NCBI GenBank assembly: GCA_934792465.1
Contig: CAKVOK010000022.1
Coordinates: 1 to 47,204 of the forward strand
Direction of reading: 5' to 3'
Origin: an uncultured Clostridia bacterium
GTDB lineage: Bacteria; Bacillota; Clostridia; RUG12999
Length of the DNA stretch: 47,204 nucleotides
The notes below the pieces were generated by a model. That model did not search any database. It was not told the DNA's origin and saw only the letters and a program-made list of their open reading frames with translations. A program made the translations under genes and the position numbers. Of the stretch, positions 6,900-16,231 are shown piece after piece (positions within the stretch are counted from its first letter, which is position 1; the number at the start of each line of letters is the position of its first letter).

Positions 6900-8291
6900 A
6901 TGAAGAACATCAAAATTTCAGACATGACTCTGAACACTGCATTTGCGGACAAGGAATCATCGTTCAGCTTTAAAGAAAAAATAGAGATTGCAAAGCAGCT
7001 TGACAAGCTAAATATTGATGTTATAGAAACATCGCCGATACTTAATGTTAAAACCGATACGCTGTTTTTGCATACGATTGCTCCGATAATTAAAAACAGT
7101 GCGCTTTCATGCCCTGTAGAATATGATAAAGAATCTGTAAAGGCGGCTTTTGAAGCTATTAAGACGGCGAAGAAACCGATACTTAATATAACGGTTCCGG
7201 TATCGACGGTTCAGATGGAATACATATGCCACAAAAAACCGAAAATGGTTCTTGAAATGATAAAAGAGCTTACGGAAGAAGCTAAAAAATATTGCGAAAA
7301 CGTTGAGTTTTCGGCTATGGACGCAACAAGAGCGGACAAAGAATTTTTGTATTCCGCAATAAATACGGCGATTGCCGCAGGTGCAAATATGGTTACGATA
7401 TGCGACATCGCAGGGGTTATGATACCGGAAGAATTTACGGCATTTATTTCGGAGGTTAAGGAAAATACGGATATAACGGAAGACACGGTACTCGGAGTGC
7501 AGTGTTCGGACGCAATAAACATGGCTGCGGCTTGTGCGTTTTCAAGCATAAACGTTGGCGTAAGCAATATAAAAACATCAATAAACGATGCAAACTGCCC
7601 GTCACTGAAAGCCGTTGCGCATATCATAAGAACAAAAGGCGACGCAATAAACGTTCGCTGCGGTATAAACAACACTGTTGTAGACAGCGCACTCAATAAA
7701 ATATGTATGTTTACGCAAGACCGAGGCGGTGCGGTATATACGCCGGACGAAAAAATCGAGCTTGCCCAAACGGATAGTATAGAAACGGTTGCGAGTGCGA
7801 TTGCTCAAATGGGATATGATTTGTCGGAAGATGATGTCAAGAAAGTATACGAAGAATTTGTAAAGCTTTCCGAAAAGAAAAAAGTCGGCTCAAAAGAATT
7901 GGACGCAATCGTTGCCAGCGTGGCACTCCAGGTTCCTCCGACATACAAATTGAAAAGCTATGTAATAAACAACGGTAATATCATAACGGCTACGGCACAT
8001 ATCGAATTGGAAAAGGACGGAGAGGTTCTCCAGGGCTTCAGCATAGGCGACGGGCCTATAGACGCCGCAATGAGAGCTATCGAACAGATTCTCGGTCATC
8101 ACTACGAGCTGGACGATTTCAGAATACAGTCCGTAACAGAGGGACACGAAGCCGTAGGTTCGGGAATAATCAAGCTGCGCTCCGGCGGCAGGCTTTATTC
8201 CGGAAAGGGCGTTTCCACGGATATTATAGGCGCAAGTATCAATGCCTATATCAATGCACTGAATAAGATATGCTTTGAGGAGGATATGTAA
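6900..8291 (+). CDS. Isopropylmalate synthase-like protein lacking catalytic residues
   Basis: About 463 residues with the fold order of 2-isopropylmalate synthase: an HMGL-type TIM barrel (about 1-270), a linker, and a C-terminal LeuA dimer/allosteric domain (about 345-463). The latter is well kept (GDGPIDAAMRAIEQIL and DIIGASINAYINALNKI). The barrel lacks every hallmark residue. TLRDGEQ is TLNTAFA, so catalytic Arg and metal Asp are gone. The metal HxH (HTHDDLG) is QCSDAIN. GERAGN is DANCPS. It therefore cannot be a normal Claisen condensation enzyme and may be regulatory or use other chemistry. The start is the ATG at 6900, with AGAGG 8 bases before it. It overlaps the next gene by one base (TAATG) and sits behind an attenuator. 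Confidence 0.82.
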   Translation: MKNIKISDMTLNTAFADKESSFSFKEKIEIAKQLDKLNIDVIETSPILNVKTDTLFLHTIAPIIKNSALSCPVEYDKESVKAAFEAIKTAKKPILNITVPVSTVQMEYICHKKPKMVLEMIKELTEEAKKYCENVEFSAMDATRADKEFLYSAINTAIAAGANMVTICDIAGVMIPEEFTAFISEVKENTDITEDTVLGVQCSDAINMAAACAFSSINVGVSNIKTSINDANCPSLKAVAHIIRTKGDAINVRCGINNTVVDSALNKICMFTQDRGGAVYTPDEKIELAQTDSIETVASAIAQMGYDLSEDDVKKVYEEFVKLSEKKKVGSKELDAIVASVALQVPPTYKLKSYVINNGNIITATAHIELEKDGEVLQGFSIGDGPIDAAMRAIEQILGHHYELDDFRIQSVTEGHEAVGSGIIKLRSGGRLYSGKGVSTDIIGASINAYINALNKICFEEDM

Positions 8292-10768
8292 TGAAACTTT
8301 CATTTTCAACAAACAGATGGCAAAACTACACATTTGAAGATTTTATAGACATTGCAAAGGAATATAAATTCAACGGGATAGAAATCCACGATATAAGCGG
8401 ATTTGCACCGGAAAAGATGTCCGGAATTTATCACAAGCTTATCGAAAACAGACTGAAAATTTCCTGTATAGATACGGTTTTTGATATGGCGGACGAATCG
8501 GCACACGAAGCGGCATTTGCAGAGCTTTCCAAAGCGATTGAAGCCGCACAGAGATTGCATACGGATTATCTGAGAATAAAATGCACAGACAGCGAAAATG
8601 CCGATGAAAATGCGAGGAAATTCTTGGAAAAAGCATTGCCGGAGGCTGAAAAAGCAGGCGTTATACTGCTTGTTGAAACGGTAGGCCGTTATGCCGACAC
8701 ATCAAGGCTCAGAGAATTGCTGAACGATTTTGCAAGCGACTATCTCGGTGCATTGTGGGATTTCCACTATACCTGCCGTGTCGGAAAAGAAGAGCCGGAA
8801 AAGACGATACAAAACCTCGGCGCATATATCAAGCATATTCATATGAAGGATTCCGCAGAGAATGAATATTGCATAATCGGCGAGGGCGATTTGCCGATAA
8901 ACAAGATAATAAGCGCATTGCGTTCGATAAATTACGACGGATTTATTTCCATAGAATGGGATCCGTCTTGGGTAAACGGTATTGAAGATATAGATATAAT
9001 TTTTCCGCATTTCGTAAGCTACATGAGCCGTTTCAAGAGCTTCTCAAGAGCGAAATCAACGCTTTATGACAACAACAGAAAAACGGGTAAATTCGTATGG
9101 AAAAAAGAAACGCTGATAGATAAGACATTTTCGCAGGTGCTGGACGAAATGGTTAAGCAGTTCCCCGACCAGTACGCATTTAAATATACGACGCTGGACT
9201 ACACGAGAACATACAGCGAATTCAGAGATGATGTCGATACATTTGCCAGAGCGCTCATATCAATGGGGGTAAAATCCGGAAGCCATATAGCCGTATGGGC
9301 AACAAACGTTCCGCAGTGGTATATAGCTTTTTGGGCGGCAACGAAGATAGGTGCAGTGCTTGTAACAATGAATACTGCGTATAAAATCCACGAAGCGGAA
9401 TATCTGCTCCGTCAGTCCGATACACATACGCTGATTATGATTGAGGGTTACAGAGATTCCGATTATTCCAAGATTATAGATGAACTGTGTCCGGAACTGA
9501 AAACAACAAAGAGCGGAGAACCTCTCCATGCGAGAAGACTGCCGTTTTTGAGAAACGTTATAACTGTGGGATTCAAAAAACAGGGCTGTATTACATGGGA
9601 AGAAGCTGTTTTGCGTGCCGAAAGGGTAAATATATCCGAGGTATACAGAATGGCCAATACCGTCGATGTAAATGACGTTGCAAATATGCAGTACACATCC
9701 GGTACAACGGGATTCCCGAAAGGCGTAATGCTCACGCATTATAACATAGTAAACAACGGTAAATGTATAGGCGACAGAATGGATTTGTCCACGGCGGACA
9801 GAATGATGATTCAAGTGCCTATGTTCCATTGCTTCGGAATGGTGCTTGCCATGACGGCTGCCATGACGCACGGCGGTACGCTCTATCCGCTGCCGTACTT
9901 TTCTCCGAAGCCGGCGCTTGCCTGCGTAAACCAGGAGAAAATCACCTGCTTTCACGGTGTACCGACAATGTTCATAGCTATGCTGGAGCACCCCGATTTT
10001 GAAAAAACGGATTTTTCATATATGCGTACAGGTATCATGGCGGGAAGCCCATGCCCGATTTCGGTTATGCAGGACGTTGTAAACAAGATGAATATGTCGG
10101 AAATAACGATTGTATACGGTCAGACGGAATCTTCCCCGGGCTGTACGATGAGTTCGACGGACGATTCTCTGGAAGTCAGAGTAGGTACTGTGGGACATCC
10201 GCTGCCTGAAATCGAGTGCAAAATAGTAGACCCGGAAACAGGCGAGGATTTGCCGGATAATGTAACGGGAGAATTTGTGGCAAGGGGATATAATATAATG
10301 AAAGGATATTATAAGATGCCGGAAGCCACGGCGGCGGCAATCGACAGCGACGGCTGGCTGCATACGGGGGATTTGGCTTGCAGAACTCCGGAAGGCAACT
10401 ACAGAATTACCGGACGTCTTAAAGATATGATAATACGGGGCGGCGAAAATATTTATCCGAAAGAAATAGAAGAATTTATCTATACTCACGATAAGGTAAA
10501 AGACGTTCAGGTTATCGGTGTTCCGGACGAGCAGTACGGCGAAGAGATAATGGCGTGCATAATATTAAAAGACGGTGAAACCATGACGGAAAAGGAAATG
10601 AAAGATTATATAGCGGCAAACATGGCAAAGCATAAAGTGCCGAGATATATTGATTTTGTGGACTCGTTCCCGATGAACGTTGCAGGAAAAATTCTGAAAT
10701 ATAAAATGCGCGAGGACGCAATCGAGAAGCTGAACCTTAAAAAAGCAAATGACATAGAAACGGCATAA
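8291..10768 (+). CDS. Fusion of TIM-barrel sugar isomerase-like domain and acyl-CoA synthetase
   Basis: An 825-residue two-domain cytoplasmic protein. Residues 1-260 are an AP-endonuclease-2/xylose-isomerase-like barrel with plausible metal ligands Glu129 (LLVETVG), Asp157 (ALWDFHY), His182/His184 (KHIHMKD) and Glu222 (SIEWDP). Residues about 290-825 are an AMP-forming acyl-CoA synthetase: P-loop YTSGTTGFPKGV at 468-479, YGQTESSPG, GWLHTGDLA, the hinge GRLKDMIIRGGENIYPKEIE, and the catalytic Lys800 in GKILKYK. All core ligase motifs are intact, so adenylation and thioesterification of a carboxylic acid is expected; the acid is unknown. It is translationally coupled to the LeuA-like gene. A single reading frame spans both domains, so this is a real fusion in the sequence given. 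Confidence 0.9.
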   Translation: MKLSFSTNRWQNYTFEDFIDIAKEYKFNGIEIHDISGFAPEKMSGIYHKLIENRLKISCIDTVFDMADESAHEAAFAELSKAIEAAQRLHTDYLRIKCTDSENADENARKFLEKALPEAEKAGVILLVETVGRYADTSRLRELLNDFASDYLGALWDFHYTCRVGKEEPEKTIQNLGAYIKHIHMKDSAENEYCIIGEGDLPINKIISALRSINYDGFISIEWDPSWVNGIEDIDIIFPHFVSYMSRFKSFSRAKSTLYDNNRKTGKFVWKKETLIDKTFSQVLDEMVKQFPDQYAFKYTTLDYTRTYSEFRDDVDTFARALISMGVKSGSHIAVWATNVPQWYIAFWAATKIGAVLVTMNTAYKIHEAEYLLRQSDTHTLIMIEGYRDSDYSKIIDELCPELKTTKSGEPLHARRLPFLRNVITVGFKKQGCITWEEAVLRAERVNISEVYRMANTVDVNDVANMQYTSGTTGFPKGVMLTHYNIVNNGKCIGDRMDLSTADRMMIQVPMFHCFGMVLAMTAAMTHGGTLYPLPYFSPKPALACVNQEKITCFHGVPTMFIAMLEHPDFEKTDFSYMRTGIMAGSPCPISVMQDVVNKMNMSEITIVYGQTESSPGCTMSSTDDSLEVRVGTVGHPLPEIECKIVDPETGEDLPDNVTGEFVARGYNIMKGYYKMPEATAAAIDSDGWLHTGDLACRTPEGNYRITGRLKDMIIRGGENIYPKEIEEFIYTHDKVKDVQVIGVPDEQYGEEIMACIILKDGETMTEKEMKDYIAANMAKHKVPRYIDFVDSFPMNVAGKILKYKMREDAIEKLNLKKANDIETA

Positions 10769-10791
10769 GTTGAAAAAATATTAATAAATAC

Positions 10792-10820
10792 TTGACATTT
10801 GTGAATATTTATGCTAAAAT
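10792..10820 (+). promoter_or_regulatory. Sigma-A promoter of the his operon
   Basis: TTGACA (10792-10797), a 17-base spacer and TAAAAT (10815-10820). The 70-base leader before hisZ shows no T-box or leader peptide. Confidence 0.87.
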
Positions 10821-10891
10821 TATAGTGAAAAAACAAAAAAAGAAACCTTAATGCGGCGCTTGAATATTTATACATAAAGGATATGATATAT

Positions 10892-12019
10892 TTGAATACG
10901 GACAAGAAGTTTATGGAACGGGACGAAGCGGCAACATATAAGCTGCGTGAGCTTTACGATAAGTTCGGATATAAAAAATTTAAGATGAGCAAGTTTGAAG
11001 CGTATGACTTATATTTGGAAAACAAGAGCTTTCTTGCGAGTGAAAATATAATTACGTTTACAGATATGAACGGCAGATTGCTTGCACTCAAGCCGGACGT
11101 CACGCTTTCCATAATCAAGAATACGAGAGAAGGTCTGAAAGAGCCGCTTAAGGTGTATTACAATGAGAATGTATACCGTTCGTCGAAGGGTGAACATGAA
11201 TATAAAGAAATAATGCAGGTAGGACTTGAATGTATAGGCAATGTGGATATGTATCAGATGTGCGAAGTCATAACGCTTGCGAAAAAGAGCCTTGAAACGA
11301 TAAGCGAGAACTATATAATGGATATTTCGCATATGGGCATAATATCGGGACTTTTCGAGGGCGAAGCAATAAGCGCGGAGCTGAAGGAAAAGCTGATTGA
11401 CTGCATACGCAGAAAAAATGCGCATGAAATCATTTCGGAATGTGAAAAAGCCGGTGCAAGCCGTGAATTTGCCGATACGGCGGCGAAAATCGCAATGCTC
11501 TACGGACCTTTCGAGCAGACTCTCGAAGAAGCTAAAAAGCTTATACGAAACGAAGAAATGCAGCAGGCGGCGGACGAGCTTGAACAGATCTGGGAATTTC
11601 TCAAAGCTACGGACGAATGTGCAAATATAAATCTTGATTTTTCCATTATAAACGATATGAATTATTATAACGGGATTATTTTCAGCGGATTTGTAGACGG
11701 AATACCGTGCAGCGTGCTTTCGGGCGGCAGATACGACAATCTGCTTCGCAAATTCGGGAAAAATATGTCCGCAATCGGTTTTGCCGTGTATATGAATCTG
11801 ATAGAATGCTACGGCAAAAACGATGACGAATGCGACGTTGATATACTGCTGACATATTCCGAAAATTCAAATCCGGCAGAGCTTATGCGTGCCGTAAAAA
11901 TGCTCGGCAGCGGAGGAAAAAGCATACGTGTGCAGAAAGAAAACTGCGGCGGAATAAGGTATAAGCAGCAGCTGCATTTTAACGAAAGAGGGCTTGAGAT
12001 AATTGAAACAAATGATTAA
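10892..12019 (+). CDS. hisZ: ATP phosphoribosyltransferase regulatory subunit HisZ
   Basis: HisZ is a histidyl-tRNA synthetase paralogue that has lost tRNA charging and forms the allosteric subunit of ATP phosphoribosyltransferase with short HisG. Class-II synthetase-like motifs are visible: RELYDKFGY near the N-terminus, LKPDVTLSIIKNT, YYNENVYRSS followed by QVGLECIG, and SGGRYDNLLRKFG. The length (about 375 residues) is close to HisZ rather than HisS (about 420), and the anticodon-binding domain is replaced by a short tail. I chose the TTG at 10892, 10 bases after AAAGGA; an ATG at 10883 is only one base from it. It overlaps hisG by 17 bases, consistent with the obligate complex. Confidence 0.9.
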   Translation: MNTDKKFMERDEAATYKLRELYDKFGYKKFKMSKFEAYDLYLENKSFLASENIITFTDMNGRLLALKPDVTLSIIKNTREGLKEPLKVYYNENVYRSSKGEHEYKEIMQVGLECIGNVDMYQMCEVITLAKKSLETISENYIMDISHMGIISGLFEGEAISAELKEKLIDCIRRKNAHEIISECEKAGASREFADTAAKIAMLYGPFEQTLEEAKKLIRNEEMQQAADELEQIWEFLKATDECANINLDFSIINDMNYYNGIIFSGFVDGIPCSVLSGGRYDNLLRKFGKNMSAIGFAVYMNLIECYGKNDDECDVDILLTYSENSNPAELMRAVKMLGSGGKSIRVQKENCGGIRYKQQLHFNERGLEIIETND

Positions 12020-12632
12020 CATAGCTTTGCCGAAAGGCAGACTCGGCGAAAAGGTGTACAAGCTTTTTGAAAAAAACGGTTACCCCTGCCCCGAAGCGCT
12101 TGAAGACAGCAGAAAACTTATATTTGAAAATAAAGATGCGGGAGTAAGATATTTTTGGGTAAAACCCTCGGACGTTGCGATATATGTCGAGAGGGGAGCG
12201 GCAGACGTAGGCGTTGCCGGCAAAGATATTTTGCTTGAATACGAGCCGGACGTATACGAGCTGTACGACCTGAACGTCGGCAAATGCCGCATGGCGGTTG
12301 CCGGCAAAAAAGGATTCAGAGATAACAGAGGCAGAACGCTGAAAGTGGCCACGAAATTCGTTAATACAGCAAAGCGGCATTATGAGAATCAAAGCCGCGA
12401 GATTGATATAATAAAGCTGAACGGCTCGATTGAGCTTGCGCCGATACTCGGACTTTCGGACGTTATAGTCGATATTGTCGAAACAGGGACAACTCTTAAA
12501 GAGAATAATCTTGAGGTTATCGAAAATATTGTGGATATAAGCGCAAGATTCATTGCCGGGAAAGCAAGCTATAAATTCAAAAATGATGAAATTATGCGTA
12601 TGACGGAAGCGTTTAAAAAGGAGCAGTTATGA
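12003..12632 (+). CDS. hisG: ATP phosphoribosyltransferase catalytic subunit, short form
   Basis: This condenses ATP with PRPP, the first committed step of histidine synthesis. The start MINIALPKGRLGEKVYKLFEKNGY and the PRPP loop ELAPILGLSDVIVDIVETGTTL are typical. At about 209 residues it lacks the C-terminal ACT-like regulatory domain of long HisG and therefore needs HisZ, encoded just upstream. A TTG at 12003 has GAGGG at a suitable distance; the ATG at 12012 is the alternative. It ends in an ATGA overlap with hisD. Confidence 0.95.
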   Translation: MKQMINIALPKGRLGEKVYKLFEKNGYPCPEALEDSRKLIFENKDAGVRYFWVKPSDVAIYVERGAADVGVAGKDILLEYEPDVYELYDLNVGKCRMAVAGKKGFRDNRGRTLKVATKFVNTAKRHYENQSREIDIIKLNGSIELAPILGLSDVIVDIVETGTTLKENNLEVIENIVDISARFIAGKASYKFKNDEIMRMTEAFKKEQL

Positions 12633-13906
12633 TAAGAATACTTAAAAACGGCGAAGAGGAGGTTCTCAGCCGAAAAGATATAAAGACCGATGTTGAGGAT
12701 ATTGTTAAAAGTATAATAGAGGATGTCAAGACAAACGGCGATACAGCCATACTGCGTTACTGCGAGAAATTCGACAAGGCGAAGCTTTCTTCTCTCGAAG
12801 TAAGCGAGGAAGAAATCGAAGCTGCACTTGCCGAGGTTGATGACGAATACATAAGTATTTTGAAAGAGGCAAAAGAGAATATATATAATTTTCATAAACA
12901 TCAGGTAAGGAATAACTTTGTCGTAAACGAAAAAGACGGTGTTATTCTGGGGCAGAAGATTATGCCGATAGAGCGTGTGGGACTTTATGTTCCCGGCGGC
13001 ACGGCAAGCTATCCGTCGTCCGTGCTTATGAACTGCATACCGGCGAAAATAGCCGGCTGTCCCGAAATAATAATGGTTACACCTCCGAACAGCGAGGGAA
13101 AAATAAGCTCGGTAATTCTTGCGGCGGCGAAAATTGCCGGTGTGGATAAAATATATAAAATGGGCGGTGCACAGGCAATAGCGGCACTGGCATACGGTAC
13201 GGAAACAATTAAAAAAGTTGATAAAATAGTAGGTCCGGGCAACGCATTTGTTGCGGAAGCCAAAAAGCAAGTATACGGACTGGTTAATATAGATATGATT
13301 GCGGGACCGAGTGAAATTCTCGTAATCGCAGACGAAACCTGCAATCCGAAATTTGTTGCGGCAGACCTGCTTTCGCAGGCGGAACACGATAAGATGGCAA
13401 GTGCCGTACTTATTACGGACAGCGAAAAGCTGGCAAACAGAGTGCAAGCCGAAATCGAAACTCAGCTGAAAGAGCTGCCGAGAGAAGAAATCGCAGGAAC
13501 TTCGATAGATAATAACGGTAAGATTATAATAGTAAAAGATATTAAAGAAGCTGTGAAAATCGCAAACGAAATAGCACCGGAGCATCTTGAAATATGCGTT
13601 GATAATCCGTTCGATTATCTGAACGATGTCAAAAACGCCGGCTCTATATTCCTCGGCAAAAACTGCCCCGAAGCATTGGGCGATTATTTCGCCGGCCCGA
13701 ATCACACCTTGCCTACGAGCGGTACGGCAAGATTTTCGAGTCCGCTTTCGGTAGATGATTTTATAAAGAAATCTTCGTTTATATACTATACATCGGACGC
13801 ACTCGAAAAAGTAAATCAAAAGATAAAATATTTTGCCGAGAAAGAGGGACTTCATGCACATGGAAAATCTGCGGCAATACGGTTCGAGGTGAACGGCGGT
13901 GAGTGA
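12629..13906 (+). CDS. hisD: Histidinol dehydrogenase
   Basis: A zinc enzyme that oxidises L-histidinol to histidine in two NAD-dependent steps, ending the pathway. Motifs include the nucleotide-binding region YVPGGTASYPSSVLMN, KMGGAQAIAALAYGTE, AGPSEILVIAD, the IAPEHLEI segment with catalytic Glu and His, and GDYFAGPNHTLPTSGTARF with zinc ligands. Its 425 residues are the usual length. The start overlaps the hisG stop (ATGA), and the end overlaps hisC by eight bases. Confidence 0.97.
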   Translation: MIRILKNGEEEVLSRKDIKTDVEDIVKSIIEDVKTNGDTAILRYCEKFDKAKLSSLEVSEEEIEAALAEVDDEYISILKEAKENIYNFHKHQVRNNFVVNEKDGVILGQKIMPIERVGLYVPGGTASYPSSVLMNCIPAKIAGCPEIIMVTPPNSEGKISSVILAAAKIAGVDKIYKMGGAQAIAALAYGTETIKKVDKIVGPGNAFVAEAKKQVYGLVNIDMIAGPSEILVIADETCNPKFVAADLLSQAEHDKMASAVLITDSEKLANRVQAEIETQLKELPREEIAGTSIDNNGKIIIVKDIKEAVKIANEIAPEHLEICVDNPFDYLNDVKNAGSIFLGKNCPEALGDYFAGPNHTLPTSGTARFSSPLSVDDFIKKSSFIYYTSDALEKVNQKIKYFAEKEGLHAHGKSAAIRFEVNGGE

Positions 13907-14966
13907 ATTTCTAAGTAAAAAATTTGAAAAACTTACGCCGTATACCCCGGGAGAGCAGCCGCAGGACAAAAGCTATATAAAGCTGAATACGAACGAATCT
14001 CCCTATCCGCCGTCAGATAAGGTGGCAGCAGCGGTTACAAAATCGGAAATAGACGATTTGCGCCTGTATCCCGACCCGGAATGTTGTGAAGTGAGGGAAA
14101 GCATAGCCAAAGAATACGGTGTGAATCCGCAAAATGTATTTGTCAGCAACGGTTCGGACGAAACATTGTCGTTTGCGTTCATGGCATTTTGCGATGAAAC
14201 GCATCCGGCAGTATTCCCGGATATCAGCTACGGTTTCTATGAAGTTTATGCAATGCTGTACGGCATACCGTATAAAAAAATACCGCTGAAAGAGGATTTT
14301 ACGGTCGATGTCAATGATTATACAAATTGCGGAGCGACGGTGGTTATTGCAAATCCGAATGCGCCGACAGGCTTGTGTATAAGCGTTGATGATGTAAGAA
14401 AAATACTTGAAACAAACAAAAACAATGTTGTTTTGATAGATGAAGCGTATGTAGATTTCGGCGGCGAAAGCTGCGTCGGGCTGATAAAAAAATATGATAA
14501 TCTGCTTGTTGTGCGGACATATTCAAAATCAAGGTCGCTTGCCGGCGCAAGGCTCGGATATGCCATGGGCAGCGAGAAAATTATAGGCGATTTGAATACG
14601 ATAAAGTTTTCGACAAATCCTTATAATATAAACAGAATATCGCTCATTGCGGCAAAATGCGCAATGGAGAACGATGAGTATTACCGGGACAAGATAGGAA
14701 GGATTGTAAGCGCAAGAGAATATACGGTGAAAGAACTGAAACGGCTCGGTTTTTCAGTTACGGATTCAAAAGCGAATTTTGTGTTTGCCAAGCATGACAA
14801 AATAGGCGGCGAAGAAGTTTATGCCAAACTCAAAGACAACGGTATACTCGTACGTCATTTCGGCAGCGAAAGAATAAAAGATTATGTGAGAATATCCGTG
14901 GGAACACGGGAAGATATGCAATGTCTTGTGAAAACGCTTGAAAAAATATTGGAGGCGGTTATATGA
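13899..14966 (+). CDS. hisC: Histidinol-phosphate aminotransferase
   Basis: A PLP-dependent class-I/II aminotransferase converting imidazole-acetol phosphate to histidinol phosphate. Visible motifs are KLNTNESPYPPS near the N-terminus, NPNAPTG, DEAYVDFGG, and the PLP-binding lysine in RTYSKSRSLAGARLGY. It ends with the substrate-binding arginine region DYVRISVGTREDM. The length is 355 residues. It starts with GTG at 13899 inside the end of hisD, preceded by GAGGTG. Confidence 0.95.
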   Translation: MSEFLSKKFEKLTPYTPGEQPQDKSYIKLNTNESPYPPSDKVAAAVTKSEIDDLRLYPDPECCEVRESIAKEYGVNPQNVFVSNGSDETLSFAFMAFCDETHPAVFPDISYGFYEVYAMLYGIPYKKIPLKEDFTVDVNDYTNCGATVVIANPNAPTGLCISVDDVRKILETNKNNVVLIDEAYVDFGGESCVGLIKKYDNLLVVRTYSKSRSLAGARLGYAMGSEKIIGDLNTIKFSTNPYNINRISLIAAKCAMENDEYYRDKIGRIVSAREYTVKELKRLGFSVTDSKANFVFAKHDKIGGEEVYAKLKDNGILVRHFGSERIKDYVRISVGTREDMQCLVKTLEKILEAVI

Positions 14967-15553
14967 GAACGGCAGAAATTAAAAGAAAAACGGCGGAAAC
15001 GGATATAGCGGTTTCGCTGAATATTGATGGCAGGGGCATCGGTGAAATCAATACGGGCTGCGGTTTTTTAGACCACATGCTTATTCTTTTTGCCAAGCAC
15101 GGAAGATTTGACCTGAAAATATCCTGCACAGGCGATACGTATGTAGATTATCACCACACGGCAGAGGATATAGCGATATGCCTCGGGAAAGCTTTTAGGG
15201 AAGCAGCTGCGGATATGGCGGGAATTAAGAGATATGCAAGTATAATACTTCCCATGGACGAAGCACTTATTCTTTCGGCAGTTGACATTTCGGGACGGAG
15301 TTTGCTCAGCTTCAGGACGGATATTGCGGCGCAGAAGATAGGCGATTTCGATACGGAGCTTATAAAAGAGTTTATGCTCGGTTTTGTGCGCAATTTCCCG
15401 ATAACGCTGCATATAAAACAGCTTGACGGAGAAAATGCACATCATATAGCGGAAGGGTGCTTCAAGGCGTTGGCACGAACACTTTCGGCGGCACTGGAGA
15501 CAGACGAGAGATTTAAAGATGAAATACCGTCCACAAAAGGCGTTTTGGTTTGA
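14963..15553 (+). CDS. hisB: Imidazoleglycerol-phosphate dehydratase
   Basis: This dehydrates imidazoleglycerol phosphate using two manganese ions. The paired metal-binding motifs CGFLDHMLILFAKHG with DYHHTAEDIAI, and LDGENAHHIAEGCFKALAR, are intact. The 196-residue length shows the monofunctional form without a fused phosphatase, matching the separate histidinol phosphatase at the operon end. It overlaps hisC by four bases. Confidence 0.96.
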   Translation: MRTAEIKRKTAETDIAVSLNIDGRGIGEINTGCGFLDHMLILFAKHGRFDLKISCTGDTYVDYHHTAEDIAICLGKAFREAAADMAGIKRYASIILPMDEALILSAVDISGRSLLSFRTDIAAQKIGDFDTELIKEFMLGFVRNFPITLHIKQLDGENAHHIAEGCFKALARTLSAALETDERFKDEIPSTKGVLV

Positions 15554-15569
15554 TTAAGGGTGATTAAAG

Positions 15570-16187
15570 ATGATTGCGGTTATAGACTACGGCGTCGGAA
15601 ATATATTTTCGCTGTACAGCTCATTCAGGGCGATAGGCGAGGGCGTTATACTTACCGGCGATAAAGAAAAAATCAGAGAATGTGATAAAATAGTCCTGCC
15701 CGGAGTCGGAGCTTTTGCGGACGCAAAGGCGAAACTCGACAAAAACGGGCTTTCGGACGTGATAAAAGAAGAAGCGGCAACCGGCAAAAATATTCTGGGA
15801 ATTTGTCTGGGTATGCAGATGATGTTCGATAAAAGCTTTGAATACGGTGCACATGAGGGACTTCATATGATACCGGGAGAGGTACGGCCGATTAAACCGA
15901 TAATTCCGCAGGATTACAAAGTTCCGCATATAGGCTGGAATAAACTTATATTTCCGAAGAATAAAGAAAAAAATAAAATCTTTAAATATATAAATGAGGG
16001 TGACTGCGTGTATTTTGTTCATTCTTATGCTGCGTTCGGCTGCGAAGAAAGCCTTATAGCATATGCGGAATACGGTGCAGACCTTACGGCTGCGGTAAAC
16101 AAAGATAATGTGTATGCAACGCAGTTTCACCCCGAAAAAAGCGGAAATACAGGTCTTAAAATACTTAAGGCGTTCTGTGAGCTTTAA
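15570..16187 (+). CDS. hisH: Imidazole glycerol phosphate synthase, glutaminase subunit
   Basis: A class-I glutamine amidotransferase that feeds ammonia to HisF. The N-terminal IDYGVGNIFSLYSSF is typical. The nucleophile cysteine is in GICLGMQMMFDKS, and the triad histidine and glutamate are in FHPEKSG. The length is 205 residues. It is separated from hisB by 16 bases. Confidence 0.96.
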   Translation: MIAVIDYGVGNIFSLYSSFRAIGEGVILTGDKEKIRECDKIVLPGVGAFADAKAKLDKNGLSDVIKEEAATGKNILGICLGMQMMFDKSFEYGAHEGLHMIPGEVRPIKPIIPQDYKVPHIGWNKLIFPKNKEKNKIFKYINEGDCVYFVHSYAAFGCEESLIAYAEYGADLTAAVNKDNVYATQFHPEKSGNTGLKILKAFCEL

Positions 16188-16198
16188 TAAATTGTTGT

Positions 16199-16214
16199 GC
16201 ACGTCTTGACGTGC
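16199..16214 (+). other. Small intercistronic hairpin between hisH and hisA
   Basis: GCACGT (16199-16204) and ACGTGC (16209-16214) enclose a CTTG loop, with no U-run after it. It is the only hairpin within the otherwise tightly overlapping operon. It may stabilise or separate translation of hisA; it is not a terminator. Confidence 0.45.
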
Positions 16215-16231
16215 GGAAAGGCTATGAAAGT

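Noticed and set aside
9260..9991. 243-codon minus-strand frame
   Set aside because: Antisense to the acyl-CoA synthetase domain whose core motifs are in the plus frame.
10820..10892. Histidine-responsive leader before hisZ
   Set aside because: The leader is short, has no His-codon run, no T-box and no terminator.
12569..13969. 466-codon open frame on the minus strand over hisD
   Set aside because: The opposite strand encodes an intact histidinol dehydrogenase; the minus-strand product is rich in Cys, Tyr, Phe and Arg as expected for antisense reading.
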